DNA of 64,000 nucleotides, taken from Rhizobium hidalgonense. Lineage in GTDB: Bacteria; Pseudomonadota; Alphaproteobacteria; Rhizobiales; Rhizobiaceae. Shown one piece after another: positions 25,405 to 34,681 of the stretch. The stretch spans positions 62,001 to 126,000 of the forward strand of contig NZ_LODW01000011.1 of NCBI RefSeq assembly GCF_002914525.1, given 5' to 3'. The first letter of the stretch is position 1, and each line of letters begins with the position of its first letter. The notes below the pieces were generated by a model. The model was not told where the DNA came from, did not search any database, and was given only the letters and a program-made list of their open reading frames with translations. A program made the position numbers and the translations under genes.

Positions 25405-25679
25405 TGGACGTCAAGTGGACGAACAAAGCGATCTCGGACATTGCCCGATTATACGACTTTCTCTCCCCGGTCGACCGGGGGGCTGCGGTCCGAACCGTGC
25501 AGACGCTGACGGCAGCCCCTGCTCGGCTAATTGAGCAGCCACGTCTCGGCGAGCGGCTCGAGGAGTTCGATCCTCAGGAGGTCCGCCGCATTCTCGTTGG
25601 CCGTTATGAGATGCGATATGAAATCCAGCAGTCGACAATCTATGTATTGCGGATTTGGCATACGCGTGAGGATCGGTAG
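25404..25679 (+). CDS. RelE/ParE-superfamily toxin (91 aa)
   Basis: DVKWTNKAISDIARLYDFLSPVDRGAAVRTVQTL is the ParE/RelE N-terminal strand-helix-helix. The end RRILVGRYEMRYEIQQSTIYVLRIWHTRED carries the usual beta-sheet with the RYEMRYEI and RIWHTRE elements. ParE members poison gyrase and RelE members cut mRNA; the sequence looks more ParE-like. The start is ATG 25404, or GTG 25401 one codon earlier. It directly follows its antitoxin, and both appear intact. Confidence 0.9.
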   Translation: MDVKWTNKAISDIARLYDFLSPVDRGAAVRTVQTLTAAPARLIEQPRLGERLEEFDPQEVRRILVGRYEMRYEIQQSTIYVLRIWHTREDR

Positions 25680-25684
25680 CGCCC

Positions 25685-26692
25685 TTACAGCCGCCTGGTT
25701 GACTCCCCGCGCACGAATCTCGGCGTCAGGATGAAATCCTGCGGCGGCTCGGCGGCGGCTTCCGGGCTTGCGATCCTGGCCAGCAGACGCTGTGCCGCCA
25801 ATTCGCCGAGCTTCTGTGCATCCTGCACGACCATAGTGATGCGTGGCGTGATGACGTTGCTCCAGGGCACGTCGTCAACCATTGCCAGCGAGACGTCGTC
25901 GGGACAGCGGAAACCCATCTCCTGCATCACCTGCAGGGTTGCCAGCCCGGTCATATTGTTGGCGCCGATGATCGCAGTCGGGCGGTCGCGGCGGGTGAGC
26001 AGCCGCATCGCCTGCGCATGGCCGCCGGTCCTGGTATAGCCGCCCTCGACCACCAGCGAGGGGTCGACGTCGACGCTGGCTCCCGCCATCGTGTCCATGA
26101 AGCCCTTCAGGCGCTCGTCGGCTGTGTGGAGGCCGCTCGGGCCGGAGATGAAGGCGATGCGCCGGTGGCCGAGCTGCAGCAGGTGCTCGGTCAGGATGGT
26201 CGTCGTCAGCGGGTTGTCGGAGCCGACGAAATCACGCTCGGCACCCTCCACCTTCTGGTCGAACATCACGATCGGCGTCTTGAAGTCGCGCAGGAAGGTT
26301 GCGTATTCCTCGCCGCGCCCGTTTGCCGCCAAAGCGATGCCGGCGATTTTCTGCGCCTGCAGCCGCTCCAGCAGCGCCCGTTCGAGATCGGCCCTGCCGG
26401 AGGAGTCGGCGATCAGCACGAAATATCCATGGTCGAGCGCTTGATGCTCGATCTCGCGGCGGATGTCGCCGAAGAACATGTTGCCCAGGTTTGCCGACAC
26501 GAAGCCGATCAGCGAGCTGCGCCCTCGCGCCAGCGTCTGGGCCACCGGATCAATGCGGTAGCCGGTCGATTGTATTGCTTGCCGGATGCGGTCGAGCGTC
26601 TCGGCGCCGACCCGCTTTGGGCTGTTGAGCGCGAGCGAGACGGTCGAGATCGAAACCCCCGCCAGGCGCGCGACATCTCGTATCGTCGTCAT
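25685..26692 (-). CDS. LacI family transcriptional repressor (335 aa)
   Basis: The helix-turn-helix is TIRDVARLAGVSISTVSLALNSPKRVGAETLDRI with hinge GYRIDPVAQTLARGRS. The rest is a periplasmic-binding-protein-like sugar sensor (LIGFVSANLGNMFFGDIRREIEHQA, HRRIAFISGPSGLHTADERLKGF). It is divergent from the fucosidase operon. Two identical GAACCGGTTC palindromes, at 26700-26709 just outside its start codon and at 26851-26860 before the fucosidase, are its likely operators. The inducer is probably a fucose-containing sugar. Confidence 0.94.
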   Translation of the reverse strand: MTTIRDVARLAGVSISTVSLALNSPKRVGAETLDRIRQAIQSTGYRIDPVAQTLARGRSSLIGFVSANLGNMFFGDIRREIEHQALDHGYFVLIADSSGRADLERALLERLQAQKIAGIALAANGRGEEYATFLRDFKTPIVMFDQKVEGAERDFVGSDNPLTTTILTEHLLQLGHRRIAFISGPSGLHTADERLKGFMDTMAGASVDVDPSLVVEGGYTRTGGHAQAMRLLTRRDRPTAIIGANNMTGLATLQVMQEMGFRCPDDVSLAMVDDVPWSNVITPRITMVVQDAQKLGELAAQRLLARIASPEAAAEPPQDFILTPRFVRGESTRRL

Positions 26693-26699
26693 GTCTATC

Positions 26700-26709
26700 G
26701 AACCGGTTC
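26700..26709. promoter_or_regulatory. LacI-type operator (regulator side)
   Basis: Perfect palindrome GAACCGGTTC, 8 bases upstream of the LacI-family start codon on the minus strand. It is identical to the site at 26851-26860, with a similar C/G flank on one side. It suggests autorepression and possible looping with the second site. Confidence 0.75.
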
Positions 26710-26813
26710 TAGATCTTTCTTCTGTCAGACTTTATCCGTTTTTGCAACATGTCCTGCATTGCTAGCCATTTGGAACTGCCTAGTCGGCAGTTTTGCGATT
26801 TGCGAATTTCGGC

Positions 26814-26860
26814 TTGACAGTGGGCGGGTCGAGGACGATGTTCGCTTACCGAACCGGTTC
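26814..26860 (+). promoter_or_regulatory. Promoter and LacI-type operator of the fucosidase operon
   Basis: A consensus -35 TTGACA lies at 26814-26819. Seventeen bases later is a weak -10 GATGTT (26837-26842). The palindrome CGAACCGGTTCG (core 26851-26860) would cover the first transcribed bases, the classic position for steric repression. The GTG start follows 38 bases later. Confidence 0.65.
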
Positions 26861-26898
26861 GACATGACGTGGAGCCGGGAAACAGGGAGGAAATACCT

Positions 26899-28221
26899 GT
26901 GACGAGTTCGGAACGCCCGCTGGAAAATCCGGCATCGGGAGGGGCGGGTAAGCACGCCTGGTTCAGCCATGATCGCCTCGGCATGTTCATCCATTGGGGA
27001 CTTTATGCTCTCGGAGCACGGCATGAGTGGTTGAAGAACCGCGAAGAGCTGACGGACGACCACTACCAGCGTTATTTCGACAATTTCGATCCCGATCTCT
27101 ACGATCCCAAGGAGTGGGCGCGCCGGGCGCGTCTCGCCGGCATGAAATATGTCGTGGTAACCACCAAACATCACGAGGGCTTCTGCCTCTGGGACAGCAA
27201 GGTGACCGATTACAAGGCGCCGAACACGCCCTGCGGCAAGGATCTGCTGACGCCGCTGGTTGAGGCGTTTCGTGCCGAAGGGCTGAAGATCGGCTTCTAT
27301 TATTCGCTGCTCGACTGGCACCACCCGGACTTTCCGATCGACGTTCACCATCCCCTGCGTAATCATCCGGAAGCCGAGGCGCTGAATGGCCGCCGCAACA
27401 TCGCCAATTACGCCGCCTATATGCGCGAACAGGTGCGCGAGCTTTTGACCGGCTTCGGCCGCATTGACATCATCTGGTTCGATTTCAGCTATCCCGGCCG
27501 CGAATATCGCCGCCTGCCCGGCAAGGGACGTGCCGACTGGGAGAGCGAGCGGCTGCTTGAGCTGGTGCGCGAGCTGCAGCCCGAAATCATCGTCAACAAT
27601 CGCCTCGATCTGCCGCCTGGCAAGCTGCCCGACGTGACGACGCCGGAGCAATATACGCCGCGTGTGGCGCCTGCTATCGCCACCCAGGGGGTGCTCTGGG
27701 AAGCTTGCCATACCTTCAGCGGCTCCTGGGGCTATCACCGCGACGAGGATAGCTGGAAGAGCCCGGAGCAGATCATCCAGTTGCTGATCGATGCCGTTGC
27801 GCTCGGCGGCAACCTCCTGATGAATGTCGGCCCGACCGGCCGCGGCACGTTCGATGCGCGCGCCATCGATGCGCTTGCGGTTTACCAGAACTGGATGGCC
27901 GTCAACGCACGCTCCATCTACGGGGCCGGCCCGTCCGATTTTCCGGTCCCGGCCGGCTGCCGCTACACCCAGCGCGGCAACCGTCTCTATCTGCATGTCT
28001 ATAACTGGCCCTACCGCCATATCCATATCGACGGCCTCGCCGACAGGATTGCCTATGCGCAGTTCCTGCATGACGCCAGCGAGGTGCGCTGGCTCAGCCC
28101 CACCAGAGATGTGGATTCCAATATCGGCGTGATGGTGCCGGAAGGCCTGATCATGCTCGAACTGCCGGTCCGGCGCCCGGACGTTACCGTGCCGGTGATC
28201 GAGATCGTCCTCAAGGCGTGA
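26899..28221 (+). CDS. GH29 alpha-L-fucosidase, cytoplasmic (440 aa)
   Basis: Hydrolyses terminal alpha-L-fucose. Key segments are HDRLGMFIHWGLYALGARHEW, MKYVVVTTKHHEGFCLWDS (His pair of the pocket), KIGFYYSLLDWHHPDF and RIDIIWFDFSYPG. In the last, the Asp of WFD (about residue 195 from the GTG start) is the expected nucleophile. The later NLLMNVGPTGRGTFD is also typical of the family. No signal peptide is present. I chose GTG 26899 because AGGGAGG lies 8 bases upstream; the ATG at 26869 has no site. It is first in an operon with an importer, so substrates are presumably imported fucosylated oligosaccharides. Confidence 0.93.
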   Translation: MTSSERPLENPASGGAGKHAWFSHDRLGMFIHWGLYALGARHEWLKNREELTDDHYQRYFDNFDPDLYDPKEWARRARLAGMKYVVVTTKHHEGFCLWDSKVTDYKAPNTPCGKDLLTPLVEAFRAEGLKIGFYYSLLDWHHPDFPIDVHHPLRNHPEAEALNGRRNIANYAAYMREQVRELLTGFGRIDIIWFDFSYPGREYRRLPGKGRADWESERLLELVRELQPEIIVNNRLDLPPGKLPDVTTPEQYTPRVAPAIATQGVLWEACHTFSGSWGYHRDEDSWKSPEQIIQLLIDAVALGGNLLMNVGPTGRGTFDARAIDALAVYQNWMAVNARSIYGAGPSDFPVPAGCRYTQRGNRLYLHVYNWPYRHIHIDGLADRIAYAQFLHDASEVRWLSPTRDVDSNIGVMVPEGLIMLELPVRRPDVTVPVIEIVLKA

Positions 28222-28271
28222 ACTCGACCCCACTTGCGTATGCATTGCATTCATGGAGGGAGGAGAAACCC

Positions 28272-29495
28272 ATGAAGGTTCTGAAGAAGGCGCTTTTTCT
28301 AGCCGCGATCGGCGGCAGTCTCGTTACCACGGCCGCCTCGGCCGAGCAGGTCAATCTGACCTGGCAGATGTGGACCGGCTCCGAAGCCGACACCAAGAGC
28401 TGGCAGCATCTGGCCGATATGGTGACCACCAAGTACCCCGACATCAACGTGACGCTGACGACGACGGGCTGGGTCGACTACTGGACGAGGCTTCCGGTGC
28501 TGGCAGCATCGGGACAGCTCGCCGACATCGTGTCCATGCAATCGTTGCGCATGCCGAATTTCTATTCGCTGCTCGAGCCTTTGAATGACCGGATCGCGGC
28601 CGACAAGTTCGATGTCAGCGCTTTCACCCCTTCGATCATCGGCGGCATGTCCGTCGACAAGCAGCTTTACGGTCTGCCCTACGACGTCGGTCCGTGGCTC
28701 ATCTATTATAACCAGGACGCCCTCGAAGCCGCCGGCGTTCCGCTGCCGAAGCCGGGCTGGACGCTTTCCGAGTTCACTGATGCCGCCAAGAAGCTGACCA
28801 AGGACGGCAAGTATGGCTTCGGCATCACTCCGACCAATTATTCGGTCCTGGCTGCGGCTTGGGGCGATAAATATGTCAATGACGCCGGCGAGCTTGACTT
28901 GACGAGTGCGGGCGCCGTTGCCGCCGCCGACAGGCTGATCGGTTTTGCCGCCAAGGATAAGATCGCGCCGCTGGTTCCGTCGGGTGGCGCGGACCCCGGC
29001 GATGTCGTCCAGGGCCGGTTCAATTCCGGCAATATCGCCATGTATATCGACGGTCCCTGGTCGATTATCGGCATGAAGGACCAGGCCAAGTTCAAGATCG
29101 GCCTCACTACTCTGCCGCGCGACGAAGGCGACCTTTCGGCCGTCACCGCAGGTTCCGGTTTCGGTATTTCCACGTCAAGCAAGAACAAGGATGCGGCCTG
29201 GAAGGCCATTCAGGTGCTGACAAGCCCCGAAGCGCTGGCCTATCTTGCCGAAGGAGGGCGCGCCTTGCCGGCGCGCACGGCGGCGCAATCGTCCTGGTAT
29301 CAAGTGGCGGCCAAGGACATCGCCAATGGTGGCGCGGCCATCGATTATTCCCTGGCGCATTCCGTGCCTTATGTGATCACCAACAACTGGGCGGCGGTGG
29401 AAAACCTCTTCAACCAGTATTTCCCACCGGCCTTCGCCGGTAGCGCGGACGCCAAGCAGACGATGGAGTCGATCCAGAGCCTCGCGCAACAATAG
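28272..29495 (+). CDS. Sugar ABC transporter substrate-binding protein (407 aa)
   Basis: Signal peptide 1-24 (ALFLAAIGGSLVTTAASA) precedes EQVNLTWQMWTGSEADTKSWQHLADMV. Family-1 solute-binding features include DKQLYGLPYDVGPWLIYYNQDALEAAGV and IAMYIDGPWSIIGMKD. The ATG at 28272 is preceded by GGAGGAGAAACCC. It lies 50 bases after the fucosidase stop and before two permeases, so it probably captures a fucose-containing oligosaccharide in the periplasm. Confidence 0.93.
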   Translation: MKVLKKALFLAAIGGSLVTTAASAEQVNLTWQMWTGSEADTKSWQHLADMVTTKYPDINVTLTTTGWVDYWTRLPVLAASGQLADIVSMQSLRMPNFYSLLEPLNDRIAADKFDVSAFTPSIIGGMSVDKQLYGLPYDVGPWLIYYNQDALEAAGVPLPKPGWTLSEFTDAAKKLTKDGKYGFGITPTNYSVLAAAWGDKYVNDAGELDLTSAGAVAAADRLIGFAAKDKIAPLVPSGGADPGDVVQGRFNSGNIAMYIDGPWSIIGMKDQAKFKIGLTTLPRDEGDLSAVTAGSGFGISTSSKNKDAAWKAIQVLTSPEALAYLAEGGRALPARTAAQSSWYQVAAKDIANGGAAIDYSLAHSVPYVITNNWAAVENLFNQYFPPAFAGSADAKQTMESIQSLAQQ

Positions 29496-29583
29496 AGCGC
29501 CGCCGCCCATACCCCCAAAGATCGATTTAAAGGGTATGGGCCAGTTCTCGTCGCGGCACGACCTGCTGCGCATGGAGGAAGAG

Positions 29584-30510
29584 ATGACGCAAAGCGCCGT
29601 CGCCGAAATTCCGTTGCAGCCCAGACAGCTACGGCGCTTTTTTAAGCCTGAGACGCAGACGGCGATGCTGTTCTTGCTGCCAAGCTTCCTCGGTTTCATG
29701 ATCTTCATGGCGCTGCCGATCCTGGCGTCGCTGGCTCTGAGCTTCACCAACTGGCAGCTGATCTCGACGCCATCCTTCGTCGGCTTTCAGAATTATATCA
29801 AACTCTTCACCGTCGATCCGGCCTTCTATACCATTTTGGGCAACACGCTGTTCTTCGCGGTCGAATATCTGGCTGCGAATATCATCATCTCATTGGTGCT
29901 GGCGGTCTGGATATCGAGCCTGAAGCGCGGCAAGGCGATCTTCCGGGTGATCTTCTTCCTGCCGACCTTCACCCCGACGATCGCCGCTTCGGTAGTATGG
30001 CTGTTGATCTTCACGCCGGATGGGCTGGCCGACAGCGTCATTCGTTCTCTCGGCCTGGGGCTGCCGAATTTCCTGCTGAGCTCGACCTGGGCCATGCAGG
30101 CGGTCGTGCTTGTCACGCTCTGGGCGAATGTCGGCTATAACGTGGTGATGTTCAACGCAGCGCTCGACCTGGTGCCGAAGCACTATCTCGAGGCGGCGAC
30201 GATCGACGGCGCCAATGTGTGGCAGCGCTTCTGGCGTATCCGGTTGCCGCTGATCTCGCCGACCATTTTCTTTGCCACCGTAATGACGGCGATCACCTCG
30301 CTGCAGGTCTTCGACGAGATCTTTGCGATGACGCGTGGCGGCCCGGGCTCGGCGACCGCGACGCTCGGCTTCGCCATCTACCAGAAAGGCTTCACCAATT
30401 TCCAGATGGGCTATGCCTCGGCTCTCGCCTGGGTGATGTTCGTCATGATCATGGCGCTCACCATCCTGCAGTTCCACATGCAGCGCAAATGGGTGCATTA
30501 TGACGATTGA
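29584..30510 (+). CDS. Sugar ABC transporter permease, MalF/UgpA type (308 aa)
   Basis: Six helices are expected; the first is TAMLFLLPSFLGFMIFMALPILASLALSFTNW. The EAA loop is HYLEAATIDGANVWQRFWRIRLPLISP. The ATG at 29584 has GGAGGAAGAG just upstream; the in-frame ATG at 29536 lacks a site. Its end overlaps the second permease by 11 bases. No ATPase gene accompanies this pair. Confidence 0.93.
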   Translation: MTQSAVAEIPLQPRQLRRFFKPETQTAMLFLLPSFLGFMIFMALPILASLALSFTNWQLISTPSFVGFQNYIKLFTVDPAFYTILGNTLFFAVEYLAANIIISLVLAVWISSLKRGKAIFRVIFFLPTFTPTIAASVVWLLIFTPDGLADSVIRSLGLGLPNFLLSSTWAMQAVVLVTLWANVGYNVVMFNAALDLVPKHYLEAATIDGANVWQRFWRIRLPLISPTIFFATVMTAITSLQVFDEIFAMTRGGPGSATATLGFAIYQKGFTNFQMGYASALAWVMFVMIMALTILQFHMQRKWVHYDD

Positions 30511-31384
30511 CCCGATCTCCCGGCATCCGCATTCCGTCTCTGCGGATCGGCACCGCCTCCTGCGGCGCGTCGGCACCTTCATCAGTTTTGCGGGACTTTC
30601 GCTGATCGCGCTGCTCTTCCTCTTTCCCTTTTTCTGGATGGTCTCGAACGCCGTGCGCTCCAATGCCGAGGTGATGGCCGTTCCGGTCCGCATCTTGCCC
30701 GAAGAATATCAATGGGGAACATTCGTCGACGCTTTCATTTCACTGCCGTTCGGAACCTTCCTGCTGAATTCCATCATCGTCGCCTGCGGCGTCACGGCAA
30801 TCGTGATTTTGGTATCGTGCCTTTCCGCCTACGCCTTCGCCCGGCTGCGGTTTCCCGGCCGGGAAGGGCTGCTGGTCACCTATCTCAGCACGCTGATGAT
30901 CCCGCAGGTGATGCTGGTCATTCCGCTCTTCCTCGTCGTCAGCAAGTTCGGCTGGATCAACACCTACCACGGCATGATCCTGCCGGTCGCCTTCTCTTCC
31001 TTCGGCACTTTCCTGCTGCGGCAGTTCATCCTTGGCATTCCCAAGGATCTTGACGAAGCGGCAATGATGGACGGGGCTTCGCGACTGCGCATCCTGGTGA
31101 CGGTGATCGTTCCGCTCGCCATGCCGGCCATCGGCCTGCTGTCGCTCTTCACCTTCATCGCCCAGTGGAAAAGCTTCCTATGGCCGCTGATTGCCACCAG
31201 CGGCGTCGAAAAGGCCACGCTGCCGCTCGGACTCACCTTGTTCCAGACACAGCAGGGCACCGCCTGGAATTACATCATGGCGGGTGCGACGATCTCCATG
31301 GTGCCCGGCGTCATCCTGGCCATCGTGCTGCAGCGGGTGATCTACAGGGGCATCACCGTCAGCTCGGGCTTCGGTGGTCGTTAA
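30500..31384 (+). CDS. Sugar ABC transporter permease, MalG/UgpE type (294 aa)
   Basis: Helices include FISFAGLSLIALLFLFPFFWM and SIIVACGVTAIVILVSCLSAYAFA. The EAA loop is KDLDEAAMMDGASRLRILVTVIVPLAMPAIG. It is the last gene of the fucosidase operon; after its stop there is only a 197-base AT-rich gap. The importer must borrow an ATPase, and the MsmK/UgpC-type proteins encoded at 9932-11041 and 41998-43104 are the nearest candidates. Confidence 0.93.
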   Translation: MTIDPISRHPHSVSADRHRLLRRVGTFISFAGLSLIALLFLFPFFWMVSNAVRSNAEVMAVPVRILPEEYQWGTFVDAFISLPFGTFLLNSIIVACGVTAIVILVSCLSAYAFARLRFPGREGLLVTYLSTLMIPQVMLVIPLFLVVSKFGWINTYHGMILPVAFSSFGTFLLRQFILGIPKDLDEAAMMDGASRLRILVTVIVPLAMPAIGLLSLFTFIAQWKSFLWPLIATSGVEKATLPLGLTLFQTQQGTAWNYIMAGATISMVPGVILAIVLQRVIYRGITVSSGFGGR

Positions 31385-31581
31385 TCCATATCAAACAAAG
31401 ACGTAAACCTGTTTAATCAAGTCGAATGTGATATTCTTCAAGTCCGGCCGCGGTCTTCGACGAGGCGCTCGCGCTGCTGCGAGATCATATCCTCGCGCTT
31501 AATTTTTGTTTCCGACCGAAAAGCAAAATTTAACCAAGTTTTGGAATAACGCGTTCATATCCGAATTGCGCAGGGGAATTC

Positions 31582-32511
31582 ATGAAAACGGCCACGCTTG
31601 CATCCATCGCCCTGGCGATATCGATCTCTGCCGCCAACGCCCAGACGATCGGGGTTTCGATGTCCGATCTGGACAAATTCAGGACGGCGCTGTTGAACGG
31701 CGTCATCTCGCACGGGCAGACGATTTCGGGCCTCAAGCTCGTCACCGAGAACGCCAAGGGTGATAATGAGCTTCAGAAGAAGCAGGTCCAGAAGCTCATC
31801 GCCGACAAGGTCGACGCCATTATCCTTGCAGTCTCCGACGGCGATCTCGGCCCGCAGATGACCAAGATGGCGGCGGATGCGGGCATTCCCCTTGTTTACA
31901 TCAACAACGTTCCTTCCAACTTGCTCGATCTGCCCGACAATCAGGTTGTGGTTGCCTCCAATGAGAAGGATTCCGGAACACTGGAGACGAAGCAGGTCTG
32001 CGCGCTCCTCAAAGGCAAGGGCCGCGTCGTCGTGCTGATGGGGGAAACCTTCCACGCGGCCGCCCGGACCCGTACCCAGGACATATCAGACGTCATCGCC
32101 ACGCCTGAGTGCAAGGGGCTCGAGATCGTCGAACGGCAGGCGGCCTATTGGTCCAGCGATTATGCCGACCAGCAGGTGAAGGAATGGATCGCGGCCGGCG
32201 TCAAGTTCGACGCAGTCATCGCCAACAATGACGAAATGGCGCTCGGGGCGATCCGCGCCATGAAGAAAGCCAATATCCCGATGAAGGACGTCGTCGTCGC
32301 CGGCGTCGATGCGACCGACGATGCACTCGCCGCGATGGTGGCCGGCGATCTCGACGTGACCATTCTCCAGAGCGCCGTCGGCCAGGGAGCGGCCGCAATC
32401 GACGCTGCCGTCAAGCTCGTCAACAAGGAGAAGGTGCCGCGCGAAAATAACGTCCCCTTCGAACTCGTCACACCTGAAAACATTGCCCAATACCTGCCGA
32501 AGAGCCAGTGA
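31582..32511 (+). CDS. Orphan ribose-type sugar-binding protein (309 aa)
   Basis: Signal peptide 1-20 ([20 protein letters not shown]) precedes a Peripla_BP_4/RbsB-like fold: [40 protein letters not shown] strands, [24 protein letters not shown] and [27 protein letters not shown]. No permease or RbsA-type ATPase is encoded nearby. Instead a chemoreceptor gene starts 13 bases downstream, so this protein may deliver its ligand to that receptor rather than to a transporter. The start has AGGGGAATTC upstream. Confidence 0.88.
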   Translation: MKTATLASIALAISISAANAQTIGVSMSDLDKFRTALLNGVISHGQTISGLKLVTENAKGDNELQKKQVQKLIADKVDAIILAVSDGDLGPQMTKMAADAGIPLVYINNVPSNLLDLPDNQVVVASNEKDSGTLETKQVCALLKGKGRVVVLMGETFHAAARTRTQDISDVIATPECKGLEIVERQAAYWSSDYADQQVKEWIAAGVKFDAVIANNDEMALGAIRAMKKANIPMKDVVVAGVDATDDALAAMVAGDLDVTILQSAVGQGAAAIDAAVKLVNKEKVPRENNVPFELVTPENIAQYLPKSQ

Positions 32512-32524
32512 GCATAAGAGGCCT

Positions 32525-34672
32525 ATGATGTTGCATTTCTGGAATAAATTCGGCATTCGCGCGCAGATCACCTCCGGCTTCGTGCCGTTGATCCTGTTGA
32601 TGAGCCTGCTCACCGTCAGCGCGATCTCGGGCATGAATACGCTTGCCGCGATTTTCGCCTCCTATCGCGCCACGGCCGGTCAAAGTCTCGCTATCTCCGA
32701 TTACAGCGATCAGCTGCACGAGATCCAGATGTCGGCGGAAGCCTTCCGCTCGACACCGACGCAGGCCGTGGTCGACAGCTTCCGCGCCGGCGTGAAGGCC
32801 TTCGAGGCGGATGACCCGCGTTTTGCCGGCAACAAGGACCTGCAATCCGGCCTTGCGACGATTCGCCAGGATATTGCCGGATACGGCAAGGCGTTCGAAC
32901 AGATCGTCTCGCTGCAGGCCAGGCGTGATGCGCTGATCTCCAAGGTCACCGAATTCGGGCCATGGACCAGCATTGCACTCAACGACGTCATGCGCAGCGC
33001 CTGGCGCCAGAACGATGTGCCGCTGCTGCATATGACGGCTGCAACGCTCGAAGCCTTGAACCGCAGCCTCTACTTCTCTGAACGCTTCGTGCATTCCGAC
33101 GATTTTGCGGCCTACGATACGGCCCAGGCAGCACTCGCCGAAGCAGTGTCGCTCAATGATGCCGCCGCCAAGGCCGCAAAAGACGAGCTGCAGAAAAAGC
33201 GCCTGATGGGCGCCGGTCAGCTCATGCAGAACTATACCGGCCGTCTCGGCGACATGAAGGACGTCTTGCAGGCGAGCGGCAATATCCGCAAGACACAGCT
33301 TAACGTGCTGGCACCGAAAATTGCAGGCGAGTTCAAGGATCTGCAGGCCGGCGTCACTGGCGCGCAGAAGACCCTGGACGGTTCGGTCGAAGCAACGGTT
33401 GCCTCCGCGACCAGCATGACGCTTGTTATCAGCGGCCTGCTGATCGTCATTGGCCTCGTGCTCTCCTATTTCGTCGGTCGCCTGATTTCCTCGGCAGTGC
33501 GCAAGATGGCGCAGTCGATGGAGCAGCTTGCCCGCGGCGAGGACAAGATCGTGATCACCGGCGTCGAACACCGCCACGAGCTGGGCGCCATGGCACGTTC
33601 GCTGAAGGTCTTCCAGGAGACCGGACGCGCCAAGCTGATTGCCGAAGCCAATGCCGAACGCGCCCGCCTCGCCGCCGAAGAAGAACGGCTGCGCCAAGAG
33701 GCCGATCGTCTCTCCGACGCGCAGGTGATGGAGCATGCATTCCGTCAGATTTCCGTCGGGCTGGACGCACTCTCGAAGGGCGATCTCACCGTCCGCGTCG
33801 GCGAAGTCGATCATCGCTACGTCAGGATCCGCGATCATTTCAACAATTCGGTCGCAAGCCTTGAAGGGGCCGTCGCCTCCGTCATTCGCGCGGTCGCCAC
33901 CATCCGGTCGGGCCTTTCGGAAATCTCCACGGCCTCCAACGATCTTGCCCGCCGAACCGAGCAGCAGGCAGCTTCGCTGGAGGAAACCGTCGCAGCGCTC
34001 GGAGATGTGACGCGCGGCGTCAATGGAACGGCCGAGGGTGCAAGCCGCGCCCAGTCTGTCGTGGCGACGGCCCGCACCAATGCCGAAAAGGGTGGCGAGA
34101 TCGTTGCCCGTGCCATTGCCGCTATGACGGAAATCCAAAATTCCTCGTCGAAGATCGGCAACATCATCAGCGTTATCGACGAGATCGCCTTCCAGACCAA
34201 CCTTCTGGCGCTGAACGCCGGCGTTGAAGCGGCGCGCGCCGGCGAAGCCGGCAAGGGCTTTGCGGTCGTGGCCCAGGAAGTCCGCGAGCTCGCCCAGCGC
34301 TCGGCCAATGCGGCGAGGGAGATCAAGCAACTGATCTCGACCTCCTCGACACAGGTCAAGACAGGTGTCCAGCTGGTAGGCGAATCCGGCCTCTCCCTCG
34401 AACAGATCGTCGAACAGGTCACGGCGATGAATGCGACCGTGACGGAGATCGCCGTGGCCGCCCGCGAGCAGGCGACAAGCCTGCGCGAGGTGTCGGCTGC
34501 CGGCGACCAGATGGACAAGGTGACACAGCAGAACGCCGCAATGGTCGAAGAAACCACGGCGGCGGCGCAGAGCCTGACACAGGAAACGGAAATCCTTGCC
34601 GAGCTGCTGCGGCGGTTCAAGACGAGCAGCGGCCGGGCATCGGAACATCGCCATTACGCAATCGCGTCCTGA
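32525..34672 (+). CDS. Methyl-accepting chemotaxis protein (715 aa)
   Basis: TM1 is at about 16-37, followed by an unusually long periplasmic helical region (about 38-297). TM2 is at about 298-318, then a HAMP region ([23 protein letters not shown]), a second HAMP-like stretch around [23 protein letters not shown], and the signalling hairpin [41 protein letters not shown]. Methylation-type helices ([21 protein letters not shown]) flank it. It starts 13 bases after the orphan binding-protein gene, so the two are likely co-expressed. No C-terminal CheR-docking pentapeptide is evident. Confidence 0.95.
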   Translation: MMLHFWNKFGIRAQITSGFVPLILLMSLLTVSAISGMNTLAAIFASYRATAGQSLAISDYSDQLHEIQMSAEAFRSTPTQAVVDSFRAGVKAFEADDPRFAGNKDLQSGLATIRQDIAGYGKAFEQIVSLQARRDALISKVTEFGPWTSIALNDVMRSAWRQNDVPLLHMTAATLEALNRSLYFSERFVHSDDFAAYDTAQAALAEAVSLNDAAAKAAKDELQKKRLMGAGQLMQNYTGRLGDMKDVLQASGNIRKTQLNVLAPKIAGEFKDLQAGVTGAQKTLDGSVEATVASATSMTLVISGLLIVIGLVLSYFVGRLISSAVRKMAQSMEQLARGEDKIVITGVEHRHELGAMARSLKVFQETGRAKLIAEANAERARLAAEEERLRQEADRLSDAQVMEHAFRQISVGLDALSKGDLTVRVGEVDHRYVRIRDHFNNSVASLEGAVASVIRAVATIRSGLSEISTASNDLARRTEQQAASLEETVAALGDVTRGVNGTAEGASRAQSVVATARTNAEKGGEIVARAIAAMTEIQNSSSKIGNIISVIDEIAFQTNLLALNAGVEAARAGEAGKGFAVVAQEVRELAQRSANAAREIKQLISTSSTQVKTGVQLVGESGLSLEQIVEQVTAMNATVTEIAVAAREQATSLREVSAAGDQMDKVTQQNAAMVEETTAAAQSLTQETEILAELLRRFKTSSGRASEHRHYAIAS

Positions 34673-34681
34673 TGTCCAACC

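Noticed and set aside
26725..28254. 509-residue open frame opposite the fucosidase
   Set aside because: No motifs and no ribosome-binding site; the fucosidase frame has catalytic signatures.
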